From the NCBI GenBank assembly GCA_902786205.1, contig CADABQ010000016.1:1-55755 (forward strand): a stretch of DNA of 55,755 nucleotides, written 5' to 3'. The notes under the pieces are model-generated. The model saw nothing but the letters and a program-made list of their open reading frames with translations. It was not told the origin of the DNA and made no database searches. A program made the position numbers and the translations under genes. The DNA comes from an uncultured Lachnospiraceae bacterium. GTDB lineage: Bacteria > Bacillota > Clostridia > Lachnospirales > Lachnospiraceae. Below are positions 14,930 through 23,453 of the stretch, piece by piece. Position 1 is the first letter of the stretch, and each line of letters begins with the position of its first letter.

Positions 14930-15382
14930 TTATATATTTTTCTTAATTAACTTACATTCTATTTTTTCAAAAAAATTATTCCAATATTTCATATCCACCA
15001 CTATAACTTCTTCATGTGATATCGTATATAAAACACAGTTTTCTTTTGCAAAGAAGGCAATATCCATCTGATCTTCATATTGAAAGAAATCTGAATACCT
15101 TTTCAATATATCTATACTAGCCTTAGAGCATTTATAAAAATGTTGAACTGCCTCTTTGTTTTTGCTTCTTACTTTAATCTTTGTTCCCGGCCAGACGCAT
15201 GTTCTTTTCCTTTGAATTAGAAACTTTTCCAACTCTCCTTTGGGTTCTGGAAGGTCAGTTGGAAAATCTTTTGTGTCTGCAATAGGCTCTACCAAGCAAA
15301 ACCTATCACTTAAATTACACAATCTATCCAACATTAATTTATACTTGGTATTTTCTATTCCAAATACATAATATTCAGCCAT
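14930..15382 (-). CDS. Protein of unknown function, last gene of the toxin-like operon
   Basis: A 150-residue soluble protein not recognised. It has mixed alpha/beta character, with several Cys and aromatic residues and no signal peptide (ends with a basic tail). A clear AGGAG site precedes the ATG. It lies 96 bp behind the TraX-like gene on the same strand, with no terminator visible between, so it may belong to the subtilase/toxin operon, for example as a cytoplasmic immunity or accessory factor. That role is inferred from position only. Confidence 0.6.
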   Translation of the reverse strand: MAEYYVFGIENTKYKLMLDRLCNLSDRFCLVEPIADTKDFPTDLPEPKGELEKFLIQRKRTCVWPGTKIKVRSKNKEAVQHFYKCSKASIDILKRYSDFFQYEDQMDIAFFAKENCVLYTISHEEVIVVDMKYWNNFFEKIECKLIKKNI

Positions 15383-15478
15383 AATTTTCTCCTAACTTTA
15401 ATGTGATTTTTTGATACGATTATTAATACCATAATTTTTATTACAATAATTTACAACTCAATACTTTTATTAATCTTT

Positions 15479-16123
15479 TTATGATAATATTACTTCTTTT
15501 AGAAGCAATATTATTATTAAGTGTATTGGATATATCAAATAATTAGCATATCTTATTCTCCAATTAATTTTTGTATACTTAGGGCTTTTATTTTTGGCAA
15601 AAGCAATAAACATTAGCGCAATCAAAGAAACATACTGTACTATAGGAATTCCAAATATGTAACAAGATATAGATAAAATAATTATCTGAGATACAACAAT
15701 ATCCTTTATAGGTCTATTGATAAAATAATAAAATGCAAAAATTACGCAAATTCCATATACTCCATAATCAAATCCTATAATCATAGTTATCATAAAAACA
15801 TTCATTATTAGGAAATATTTCTTAGTTCTTAAAATATTACTCTCATAAATAATGATTACTAGTAGTCCTGCCGACAAAGTAAAACATACATTTAATTTGT
15901 GTGATATAAGACTATAATAGACCCACTGCGACATCATTGCCGATATCAAAATTCTTAATAAATATTTCTTTTTGTTACATGTTCTTTTGGTACCAACAGC
16001 AAGCAAATACGCATAAATAACAAAAGATATTCTACCAATTATTCTAAAAATTAAATCATGCGGGTAAAAAATTATACCCACATGATCAATAATCATTGTT
16101 AGTATAGCAATAACTTCTAGCAT
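15479..16123 (-). CDS. TraX-like membrane protein
   Basis: A 214-residue polytopic membrane protein with the TraX family opening EVIAILTMIIDHVGIIFYP (the Asp-His pair of the family) and GRISFVIYAYLLAVGTKRT. About seven hydrophobic helices follow and the end is YANYLIYPIHLIIILLL, as in TraX and related acyltransferase-3-like proteins. Founding TraX acetylates F-pilin; many Firmicute members are of unknown role. The ATG directly follows the TAA of the upstream toxin-like gene, so translation is coupled. No conjugation genes are nearby, which suggests it modifies or handles the upstream secreted protein. Confidence 0.8.
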   Translation of the reverse strand: MLEVIAILTMIIDHVGIIFYPHDLIFRIIGRISFVIYAYLLAVGTKRTCNKKKYLLRILISAMMSQWVYYSLISHKLNVCFTLSAGLLVIIIYESNILRTKKYFLIMNVFMITMIIGFDYGVYGICVIFAFYYFINRPIKDIVVSQIIILSISCYIFGIPIVQYVSLIALMFIAFAKNKSPKYTKINWRIRYANYLIYPIHLIIILLLKEVILS

Positions 16124-16945
16124 TTAAATAAACCAACAGTGTGCATGTGATTGCACTTTATTCTTTATCATCGGATGATAATGATAATAGTTTTTTCCTT
16201 CGCCTGAATGTTTTTGCTTTGAAGATACTTTTTTTATAGGACTAGCAGATTTACATGCGTCATATGCGTATCCTGAACTAATTGCAAACACATTTCCTCC
16301 TGTAGCTAAATGTCGTGCAGCTGCTGATTTTGAACTTAATTTTGGTCCAATATACACATCATCACCATAACTTAAATATGCCATATAATAATGAACTTTT
16401 GGTTGTTTTCGGCTCAATGTACGGACAACGCTTTTTGCTGCATAATACACGATTCCCGCTACAACAACAGATGCCACAATAGATAACAAGGCCTCCAATA
16501 AAGCTTCTAGTGCCCATCCAATTCCTACTCCAATTACAAGAGCTGCCTGCGCAACCACTTCTGTTTGATTTACAGACACAGTATCCGAATCGTCTTCTGT
16601 ATTTACAGCCTCGGCTACAATGCAATCATTTGTCGTGTCTTTTACTTTAACATCATATTCTTTCTCTTCTGGTATTCCTATTCCAACTCCCAACACAGTT
16701 GTAGGATACTCTTTTTCTAGTAATGTAAAGTCTCCATCTTCTTTATCCAAAGACAAAGTATATGTAACACCATCAATGTCTGTTGACACAACTGCCTCAT
16801 TATCATTGTTTGCTACAATATCTATGGTATATCCATCAACCTCCACTGTCTTATTATCTGAAGCATATGCCCTCGAATAAGATAGATTTGTTACTAAACA
16901 AACTACCATTACACAACATATAATCACTTTCAATTTCTTCTTCAT
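16124..16945 (-). CDS. Secreted toxin-like protein (SAR2788-type putative toxin)
   Basis: A 273-residue exported protein. Residues 1-29 form a signal peptide (cleavage likely after AYA). Residues 30-130 are acidic with a repeated DGYT/DGVT beta pattern. Residues 131-172 are a hydrophobic Gly/Ala-rich stretch long enough for one or two membrane helices. Residues 183-273 form a basic C-terminal domain ending YYHYHP...HAHCWF. Such a His-rich end resembles C-terminal domains of putative Firmicute toxins (SAR2788 family). The gene starts 15 bp behind the subtilase stop, with GGAG and AAGG nearby. It may be a proteolytically released toxin or bacteriocin. Confidence 0.6.
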   Translation of the reverse strand: MKKKLKVIICCVMVVCLVTNLSYSRAYASDNKTVEVDGYTIDIVANNDNEAVVSTDIDGVTYTLSLDKEDGDFTLLEKEYPTTVLGVGIGIPEEKEYDVKVKDTTNDCIVAEAVNTEDDSDTVSVNQTEVVAQAALVIGVGIGWALEALLEALLSIVASVVVAGIVYYAAKSVVRTLSRKQPKVHYYMAYLSYGDDVYIGPKLSSKSAAARHLATGGNVFAISSGYAYDACKSASPIKKVSSKQKHSGEGKNYYHYHPMIKNKVQSHAHCWFI

Positions 16946-16960
16946 TTACCTTCATATCTC

Positions 16961-17800
16961 CTAAATTATCAATAATTTTTTTATAATATTTACATCATAG
17001 TTTTCTTTATTTGCTTTGTACTCAGACACTATTAACGCCACACATCCTGTCACATATGCAGTGGCTACTGAATTTCCATTAACTTTTTCATACCCCCCTT
17101 TCCTATTCGTTGTTACAATATCATATCCAGGCGCATAGCAAATCTCATCTTTAATGTAAATTTTATCAAATTTTTTCTCTGTTTTTACCCCTATCACATT
17201 CTCGTATTGAGCTGGATAACTGCTTCTATTCTTTTTATTATCATAGCTTGCAACTATAAGAATTCCTTTTTTTGTTGCTTCACTAATTGCTTTTTCCAAA
17301 TTTTCATCATTTTTTTTAGTTGAGAAACTAACGTTAATTATATCTATATTTTTTTTAATGCACCAATATATTGCATCAACAACATCATCTATCTTCCCCT
17401 TACCCATCTCATCTAACACGGTTAATGGATATATTTCCGCATTAGGTGCCACTCCACAAACTCCTATGTTGTTGTCATGAGCACCAATTATTCCAGTAAT
17501 CCACGTTCCGTGTCCATACTTATCACTAATCTCTTCCTGATTTTTAATAAAATCATAGCCTGATCTTATATTGTTTGAAAAATCTTGATGTTTTAAATTA
17601 ACTCCACTATCTAGGATTGCAATTTTAACTTTTTCTCCACCATTATTATATTTGTCAAATAGGGTAATATTTGTTTTATTTGAAACTTGAGTGAATTTTA
17701 ATATATTAAGACATTCAATAAAATAATAGTAACCAGCTGCACTAGAAAGCAACACAATTATCATAAAAAAAATAACTATTTTATATACTCTTTTTTTCAT
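16961..17800 (-). CDS. Membrane-anchored S8 subtilisin-like serine protease
   Basis: A 279-residue subtilase. Residues 7-26 form an N-terminal membrane anchor, so the protease faces outside. The triad is Asp64 (AILDSGV), His97 (YGHGTW) and Ser244 (GNSVATAYVTG), and the oxyanion Asn188 is present in an unusual SYDN context. It is compact, without an I9 prodomain, and the C-terminus is slightly short. It is the first gene of the operon with the toxin-like gene 15 bp downstream, an arrangement like LanP-type leader peptidases. It probably cleaves that protein. Confidence 0.88.
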   Translation of the reverse strand: MKKRVYKIVIFFMIIVLLSSAAGYYYFIECLNILKFTQVSNKTNITLFDKYNNGGEKVKIAILDSGVNLKHQDFSNNIRSGYDFIKNQEEISDKYGHGTWITGIIGAHDNNIGVCGVAPNAEIYPLTVLDEMGKGKIDDVVDAIYWCIKKNIDIINVSFSTKKNDENLEKAISEATKKGILIVASYDNKKNRSSYPAQYENVIGVKTEKKFDKIYIKDEICYAPGYDIVTTNRKGGYEKVNGNSVATAYVTGCVALIVSEYKANKENYDVNIIKKLLII

Positions 17801-17954
17801 TTTATTCCTCTTATTTGCCTTTAATATTTTAATTTTTTTTCTTATATAAATACTTGTTAAACCTACTATAACATATTCTTCTTTATTCTACCTTATCCTA
17901 TATGAATTTGTCAAGTTGACAATATAAATTATTTTGTATTTATTTATAACTGTT

Positions 17955-17983
17955 ATGTTACAGTTCAGCCAGACAAAACTGTT
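17955..17983. repeat. Short inverted-repeat family member
   Basis: GTTACAGTTCAGCC at the left and AACTGTTAC at the right, 29 bp in total, matching the ends of the large elements but without an interior. No target duplication is seen. It lies in the 615-bp divergent region between the subtilase and the surface protein. Confidence 0.6.
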
Positions 17984-18014
17984 ACTAGAAAAATCTGTAT
18001 TTTAATTTTATGTC

Positions 18015-18043
18015 TTGACAAATCATTTCACTACATATACAAT
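18015..18043 (+). promoter_or_regulatory. Promoter for the BspA-like surface protein
   Basis: TTGACA (18015-18020), 17-bp spacer, TACAAT (18038-18043). The resulting mRNA has a leader of about 365 nt, long enough for a riboswitch. Confidence 0.75.
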
Positions 18044-18194
18044 ATGACACGTATTGTAACAAACAGATAATACTTGTTATTTTTTATTTGGTCTACATTT
18101 TTTATGTATTCCACTTTCTGCTTTTCTGAGCATAAAAAATAGAACGACAACACTTTCTTAGTATTACTATTTTTTATTGAAATTCCCCGCAGAA

Positions 18195-18285
18195 AAAAAG
18201 AACAATGCAAGTCCCAAAAAGGACTGATTTTGCAACGCAAAGCCATCTTGACTTTTTACATCTTCATTTTAGCCAGGCTTTTCAC
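18195..18285 (+). ncRNA. Candidate cyclic di-GMP-I (GEMM) riboswitch
   Basis: In the leader, ATGCAAGTCC-CAAAAA-GGAC forms a hairpin. It is followed by ACGCAAAGCC (18235-18244) and, about 26 nt later, AGCCAGG (18271-18277). These blocks, in this order, are hallmarks of clostridial c-di-GMP-I aptamers. The spacing after the first hairpin is longer than in the consensus. A T-run follows at 18287-18292. Secreted adhesins are frequent targets of this class. Confidence 0.45.
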
Positions 18286-18415
18286 ATTTTTTGCAAGAAA
18301 TACTTATGTACAAACAATATTTCTCGCATTTCTATGTCAATCTACGCAAAATCTATTATCTATTACTATCAACTTTCCCAAATCGGGATACTATTCAAAA
18401 AAAGGAGAATTTTAT

Positions 18416-21400
18416 ATGAATCAAACTAGACAGTTAAGGACTGCCACATTTGTAATGCTTTTATTTATCTTAAGCATTCTAGGAGTGCCAAAAAAAGTTA
18501 TTTTACATGCTAAAGTAACTGGCTATTATGACACTAGTATAACCCAAACTATTAACGGTGTTACTTGGACAGCATCCGGCATTGTATCCTTTGATGATGA
18601 AAAACAAGAAACTTTCATAAGAGTTAAAAGTGTTTCTGTAAAAAATCCAGAAAATCTTACCGGAACCATAACTATTCCAGATTATTTATCTTATGATGGT
18701 AACATAAAAGCCTACATTACAATTTTAGATGATGGTATTTTCAAAAATTCCTCTATATCCGGAGTCATTCTTAATAAATATCTTACTTCCATCAGTGCCT
18801 CGGCTTTTGAAGATTGTAAAAATTTAAAAACAGTAACTTTGGGAGAAAGTATTAAGGAAATTGGTGACAGTGCTTTTTATAACTGTACTGCTCTCGAATC
18901 CGTTGCTGCCACAACAGATCTCACAGTTTCTGTCGAAGGGAATGCTTTTTTTTCCTGCTCGGCGCTAAAAACTTTTTCACCAGCCGTAAATAAGGCCGGA
19001 TCTTTTTCTTTTTCCTGCTCTGGACTTACCAATGTAAATTTTAAAGGAACGGATCTTTTTATTGGAACTTCTGCTTTTCATTCCGCACCACTAGAAAAAA
19101 TTACATTTGATAAAAATCTTACATCCATTACCATTCGATACTGTGGATTATACAACACGAATGTAAAAGAACTCATTTTTCCTTGTAAGGTTACTTTAGC
19201 ATGTAAATCTGTGGCCGGTTCTAAAAACTTAAGAAAATTAGAATGCATAGGACCACTTGTCCAAGAAGGTCCCTTATATGGTGCTGCAATGGGTATTTTT
19301 GAAAATTCGTTTTATGAGGAATATGAAAATGGAAAACTCGTCGAAAAAGAAGCTATCTTTCATTCCGATGTATCGTTTGAAACCTTTAAAAACTCCGATC
19401 CAAGTGCAAAAGTTGGCGCATTCTTAAATTGTAGTGGTCTTACCAAAATATCTTTTTTAGGAGAAAAAAATTTCCTTCCTAGCTATAGCTTCGAGGGTTG
19501 CAAAAACCTGCACACAATTATTTTTAATTCGCAGGAAACAATTCTTGGTGACCAGTTATTTTTCTCTTGCGCAAAGTTAAATACACTCACCATGACAGGC
19601 ACTATTCGACAAGAAGATGCTACTGATAGACCATTTCTAAACTCAAATATTACAAATTTAACTTTTTCAAAAGGAAAAGTAAGCAAACCACGTGTTTCGG
19701 TTGCAATTACCCATCCAATTGAAACGCTCACTTATGATGTTACAAATATTTATGGCTCAATTGAATATAGCGCCTACACCTTAAAAAATCTTATATTTAA
19801 GGACCCAAATAGTAATATCTGCTTACAAAATAATACAGTACAATTACATAATATAATTGGTTACAGTAGTATTGATGCATCAAAACGCTTAACGGAATCC
19901 TGGATGTTATCACAATCTACTAAAAAAGCCATTTTTACTAATATTATTTCCCCTACTTCACTGCAAGTAAAAAACGAACTAGAACTTTACGGCACTGTAA
20001 ATAAAAAGGATATTGATTTTAGCAACCTAGGTGTTACTGCTTCCTATAGCACCGATCCACTCAGTTCTTTCTCTGTTCCAATGTCTTTAACAAACAATGA
20101 TACCACAGGCTACATTGTTGATACAAGAGCAATTCCAGAAGTGCTGACTCCGGGAAAATATTCATATACAATCACTTATTCCGGTATCAGTTATAAGAGT
20201 GAACTTGTAGTAAAGGAAAAGCAGGTATCAAAAATTTCTGTAGAATGGAATTCCGATGCAATTACAAATCTGGTAGCAAACCAACCGGTAACTGCTGGTG
20301 CCATTATAACAGGCGGAATTGCATATTATAATGATGGTTCTTCACAACCAATTACAACGGATGATTTGATTTTAGAGAACACAAAAACTATACTTGGTGA
20401 AAATTTGTTTAAGATTTCCTATAAAGAAAATCCTTCTGTCTTTGTTGCAGAAAAATTTACGATTGCTCCAAATAAAATTGTAGCAATTTCTGCACAATAC
20501 CAAAAAGACAAAGAACTATTTGTAGGCGATACGATTGATATCTCCAAAATCATTGTAACTGCCATTTACAAGTACCCAGATGATACCTTAGAAAAAAATA
20601 TTAAATTTACTAAAATTTCTGAAAAACAGTTAACTAAAGTTGGTGAAAACAGAATTACAGTTTATGTAAACGATATTTCTTGTGAACTCATTTTGCACGC
20701 AACCGATGTAATCCCTACAAAAGTATACGCGTCTTTTGATAGTAAAAACTTCCAATTTATTAATGGACAAAGGGAGATTGACAAAAAATCTATTATAATG
20801 AATGTCGAGTTCAATAACGGAACACGCAAAATAGCAAACGAACTAACAGATGATTTTACTATTGAAGAAAAATTGCACACTGGTAATACTATACTTGCCG
20901 TCGTACACTATAAAAATATTACCTCCGATACTTTTTTGATCCCTGTAACAGAAAAAAAGATCACTGGCATTTCTGTGACTCCTTCGATTGCCTCCGCGAT
21001 TGAAGGTACCAAACTGGACAAAAACTGTATCTCTAAAATTGAGATTTTTTATAACAATGGTATAACAGAAGAATTATCTTCTTCCACTATCCAGGAAGAT
21101 AACATTCGTTTTAATCCTTATACAATTTTAGCAAATCAGGAAAACACCATACAAGTAACTTACTTAGGATTTACTTCCACATTTACAATTTGGGGAATTC
21201 CAAATGAATTAGTATCTATCTCAGGCGAATACATAGGTTCTGGTGTGCCGGTAGGACAAGACGTACCAAAAAATGCGCTTCAGATTTACGCACTTCATGC
21301 AGATGGAACGTTAAGCACATTAACTAATGGAATTTTGCTCGAACATGAAACTATTTATAATGTTGGAGAAAATAAGGTAACCCTTCATTATGGTTCCTTT

Positions 21401-22108
21401 TCTTGCGAAATTATTGTTCCAGGAATCCCTAACCTTGCAGCACCTTCTGAAACGCCCGTTGCAACACCCGCTATAACACTGCCACCGGCAAGCAATCCTA
21501 ATGCGACAACCACACCAACACCTACCACATCACCAGATAACAACACAGATATAAAAGAACCAGACATTCCAAATGTACCTGCAGTCAGTAATGGTTCTAT
21601 AAAAGAAAACACTTGCAAAGTTTTCTCAAATATTTCTTCTATAAAACTAAGCAATACTGCTACATACAAAGTCATAACAAACAAGACCTTGGTATTAAAG
21701 CTCATTACAACAGAAAACACGCAGATAAAATACCAAATTGTAAAAAAGGGTGAGAAAAAGAAGAAAACTTGGAATATTGTAAAGAATAATACGATTAAAA
21801 TTACCAAAACAAGCAAACCTTGTATTGTTTATATCCAATATAAGAATACTTCCGGAAAACAAATTGAAATGCATACCAATGGTTTTATGATTGACAAATT
21901 ATTACCAACAACGAATGTCCAATCAGGAAAGTCATACAAAATTGGGAAAAAAGTCGTATTTAAAGACAATGCTGGTATAAAAAAGGCAACTATAAACAGA
22001 AAAAAAATCAAATCTGGAACCAAATTAAAGAAAGCCGGGAAATATACCCTTGTACTTACAGATTTGGCTGGAAACAAAAAAACAATTAAATTCAATATAA
22101 AAAAATAG
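18416..22108 (+). CDS. BspA-like leucine-rich-repeat surface protein with Ig-like domains
   Basis: A 1230-residue exported protein. A signal/anchor helix lies near residues 10-28. About residues 80-480 are LRR_5 (BspA-type) repeats such as SISASAFEDCKNLKTVTLGE and KISFLGEKNFLPSYSFEGC. From about 560 to 1010 come several bacterial Ig-like (group 3/4) modules with the YNDGSS or YNNGIT pattern. Then there is a Pro/Thr linker and a Lys-rich C-terminal beta domain. No sortase motif. It probably acts in adhesion or mucin/host binding. The ATG at 18416 has AAAGGAG upstream; a longer frame from 18230 crosses the leader riboswitch and is rejected. A c-di-GMP-responsive leader is likely. Confidence 0.88.
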   Translation: MNQTRQLRTATFVMLLFILSILGVPKKVILHAKVTGYYDTSITQTINGVTWTASGIVSFDDEKQETFIRVKSVSVKNPENLTGTITIPDYLSYDGNIKAYITILDDGIFKNSSISGVILNKYLTSISASAFEDCKNLKTVTLGESIKEIGDSAFYNCTALESVAATTDLTVSVEGNAFFSCSALKTFSPAVNKAGSFSFSCSGLTNVNFKGTDLFIGTSAFHSAPLEKITFDKNLTSITIRYCGLYNTNVKELIFPCKVTLACKSVAGSKNLRKLECIGPLVQEGPLYGAAMGIFENSFYEEYENGKLVEKEAIFHSDVSFETFKNSDPSAKVGAFLNCSGLTKISFLGEKNFLPSYSFEGCKNLHTIIFNSQETILGDQLFFSCAKLNTLTMTGTIRQEDATDRPFLNSNITNLTFSKGKVSKPRVSVAITHPIETLTYDVTNIYGSIEYSAYTLKNLIFKDPNSNICLQNNTVQLHNIIGYSSIDASKRLTESWMLSQSTKKAIFTNIISPTSLQVKNELELYGTVNKKDIDFSNLGVTASYSTDPLSSFSVPMSLTNNDTTGYIVDTRAIPEVLTPGKYSYTITYSGISYKSELVVKEKQVSKISVEWNSDAITNLVANQPVTAGAIITGGIAYYNDGSSQPITTDDLILENTKTILGENLFKISYKENPSVFVAEKFTIAPNKIVAISAQYQKDKELFVGDTIDISKIIVTAIYKYPDDTLEKNIKFTKISEKQLTKVGENRITVYVNDISCELILHATDVIPTKVYASFDSKNFQFINGQREIDKKSIIMNVEFNNGTRKIANELTDDFTIEEKLHTGNTILAVVHYKNITSDTFLIPVTEKKITGISVTPSIASAIEGTKLDKNCISKIEIFYNNGITEELSSSTIQEDNIRFNPYTILANQENTIQVTYLGFTSTFTIWGIPNELVSISGEYIGSGVPVGQDVPKNALQIYALHADGTLSTLTNGILLEHETIYNVGENKVTLHYGSFSCEIIVPGIPNLAAPSETPVATPAITLPPASNPNATTTPTPTTSPDNNTDIKEPDIPNVPAVSNGSIKENTCKVFSNISSIKLSNTATYKVITNKTLVLKLITTENTQIKYQIVKKGEKKKKTWNIVKNNTIKITKTSKPCIVYIQYKNTSGKQIEMHTNGFMIDKLLPTTNVQSGKSYKIGKKVVFKDNAGIKKATINRKKIKSGTKLKKAGKYTLVLTDLAGNKKTIKFNIKK

Positions 22109-22171
22109 ATAACTATTTGAATACAGATTACGGTTCATAAATAGATATTACATTTTCTTATAGAACCAAAA

Positions 22172-22219
22172 GGAGTCTTAAACCGGAATAAACTTCCAGT
22201 CTAGGACTCCCCTTTTTTT
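22172..22219. terminator. Bidirectional terminator between convergent genes
   Basis: GGAGTC (22172) pairs with GACTCC (22210) with an inner CCGGAA/TTCCAG-type stem, followed by a run of T on the plus strand and TTTTGG on the minus strand. It serves the surface protein and DAHP synthase genes. Confidence 0.8.
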
Positions 22220-22230
22220 CTTTTATAATC

Positions 22231-23259
22231 TTAGCACTTTTCTGCAATTTCATATAACAAACGTTCTGTGTCATCCCAGCCAAGACATGGATCTGTAATG
22301 GATTTACCATAACAACCACCACCAACTGGCTGATTACCTTCTTCAATGTAACTTTCAATCATAACACCCTTAACAAGCTTGTGAATGTCTCCATTTAAGT
22401 TTCTTGAATTTAAGATATCATGAACAATACGAATTTGTTCCTTGAATTTCTTGTTTGAGTTTGCATGGTTTGCATCTACTACTGCTGCCGGATTCTGCAA
22501 TTCTCTCTTTGCATATAACTGGCTAAGCATTACTAAATCTTCATAATAATAATTAGGGAAAGATGCACCATACTTATTTACTGCACCACGAAGGATACAA
22601 TGTGCATATGGATTTCCATCTGTATGTACCTCATACTGACGATATAGGAATTCCTGTGGAATCTGTCCAGCAAGAACAGAGTTTAACATTACTCCTAATC
22701 CTCCAGTCGTTGGATTCTTCATACCTGCAGCAATGTCCATACCACTAACAACCAAACGATGCTGCTGATTCTCTACAGAACGAGCACCTACAGCTACATA
22801 AGATAAAATATCATCTAAATACATAAAGTTTTCAGGATAAAGCATCTCATCTGCACAAGTCATTCCACTAACATCTGCAGCCTTAATATGCAATTCACGG
22901 ATTGCCTTTAAACCACCTAATAGATCCGGCGCCTGCTCTGGATCTGGCTGATGCACCATACCCTTATAGCCTTCTCCTGTTGTTCTAGGCTTGTTTGTAT
23001 AAACACGAGGAATAATAATTAACTTATCGTTTACTTTTTCATTAACCTTTGACAAACGTGTCAAATAATCTAATACGCTATCCTCTCTATCTGCAGAACA
23101 TGGTCCAATAATCACAAGAAAACGATCGTCTTTTCCTGTGATTACATCTTTAATCTCCTGATCTCTCTTTACCTTTAAATCTTTTACATGCTGTGGTACC
23201 TTATATTCCTCACGAATCTGCTCCGGAGTAGGTACAGGCTTCTTATACGTAATTGCCAT
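22231..23259 (-). CDS. 3-deoxy-7-phosphoheptulonate synthase (DAHP synthase, class I)
   Basis: A 342-residue AroF/AroG-type enzyme that condenses phosphoenolpyruvate and erythrose-4-phosphate in the first step of aromatic amino acid synthesis. Family blocks seen: VIIGPCSADRED, PRVYTNKPRTTGEGYKGM, SGMDIAAGMKNPTTGG and VDANHANSNKK, with metal and substrate residues intact. Full length. The ATG follows AGGAGG. It stands alone, without other shikimate genes. No regulatory leader was found, so feedback inhibition probably controls it. Confidence 0.95.
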   Translation of the reverse strand: MAITYKKPVPTPEQIREEYKVPQHVKDLKVKRDQEIKDVITGKDDRFLVIIGPCSADREDSVLDYLTRLSKVNEKVNDKLIIIPRVYTNKPRTTGEGYKGMVHQPDPEQAPDLLGGLKAIRELHIKAADVSGMTCADEMLYPENFMYLDDILSYVAVGARSVENQQHRLVVSGMDIAAGMKNPTTGGLGVMLNSVLAGQIPQEFLYRQYEVHTDGNPYAHCILRGAVNKYGASFPNYYYEDLVMLSQLYAKRELQNPAAVVDANHANSNKKFKEQIRIVHDILNSRNLNGDIHKLVKGVMIESYIEEGNQPVGGGCYGKSITDPCLGWDDTERLLYEIAEKC

Positions 23260-23404
23260 TTTATTTCCTCCTAAATCTTCACTCTATCATTTGCAACGCA
23301 AAACATAATATTTCATCTATTAAGTCACTCACAGCCTAGTATAACATATTTTTTTTTAATTTACACTAAAAACTTCATTTTCTCATCTAAACAGTACGGC
23401 TACT

Positions 23405-23434
23405 GTTACAGTCCACATATCTGTGAACTGTAAC
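23405..23434. repeat. 30-bp palindromic mini-element
   Basis: GTTACAGTCCACA and TGTGAACTGTAAC form a 13-bp near-perfect dyad of exactly the same length as the core at 2246-2275. No target duplication is visible here. It lies between the DAHP synthase promoter region and the sensor kinase stop. Confidence 0.65.
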
Positions 23435-23453
23435 TTTATACCAAGCTGAATTA

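Noticed and set aside
14930..17800. Conjugative element because of the TraX-like protein
   Set aside because: No relaxase, coupling protein, integrase or pilus genes are nearby. TraX-family proteins are common outside conjugation.
18230..18415. N-terminal extension of the surface protein frame
   Set aside because: It overlaps the candidate riboswitch and lacks a ribosome site. The ATG at 18416 has AAAGGAG and starts a normal signal peptide.
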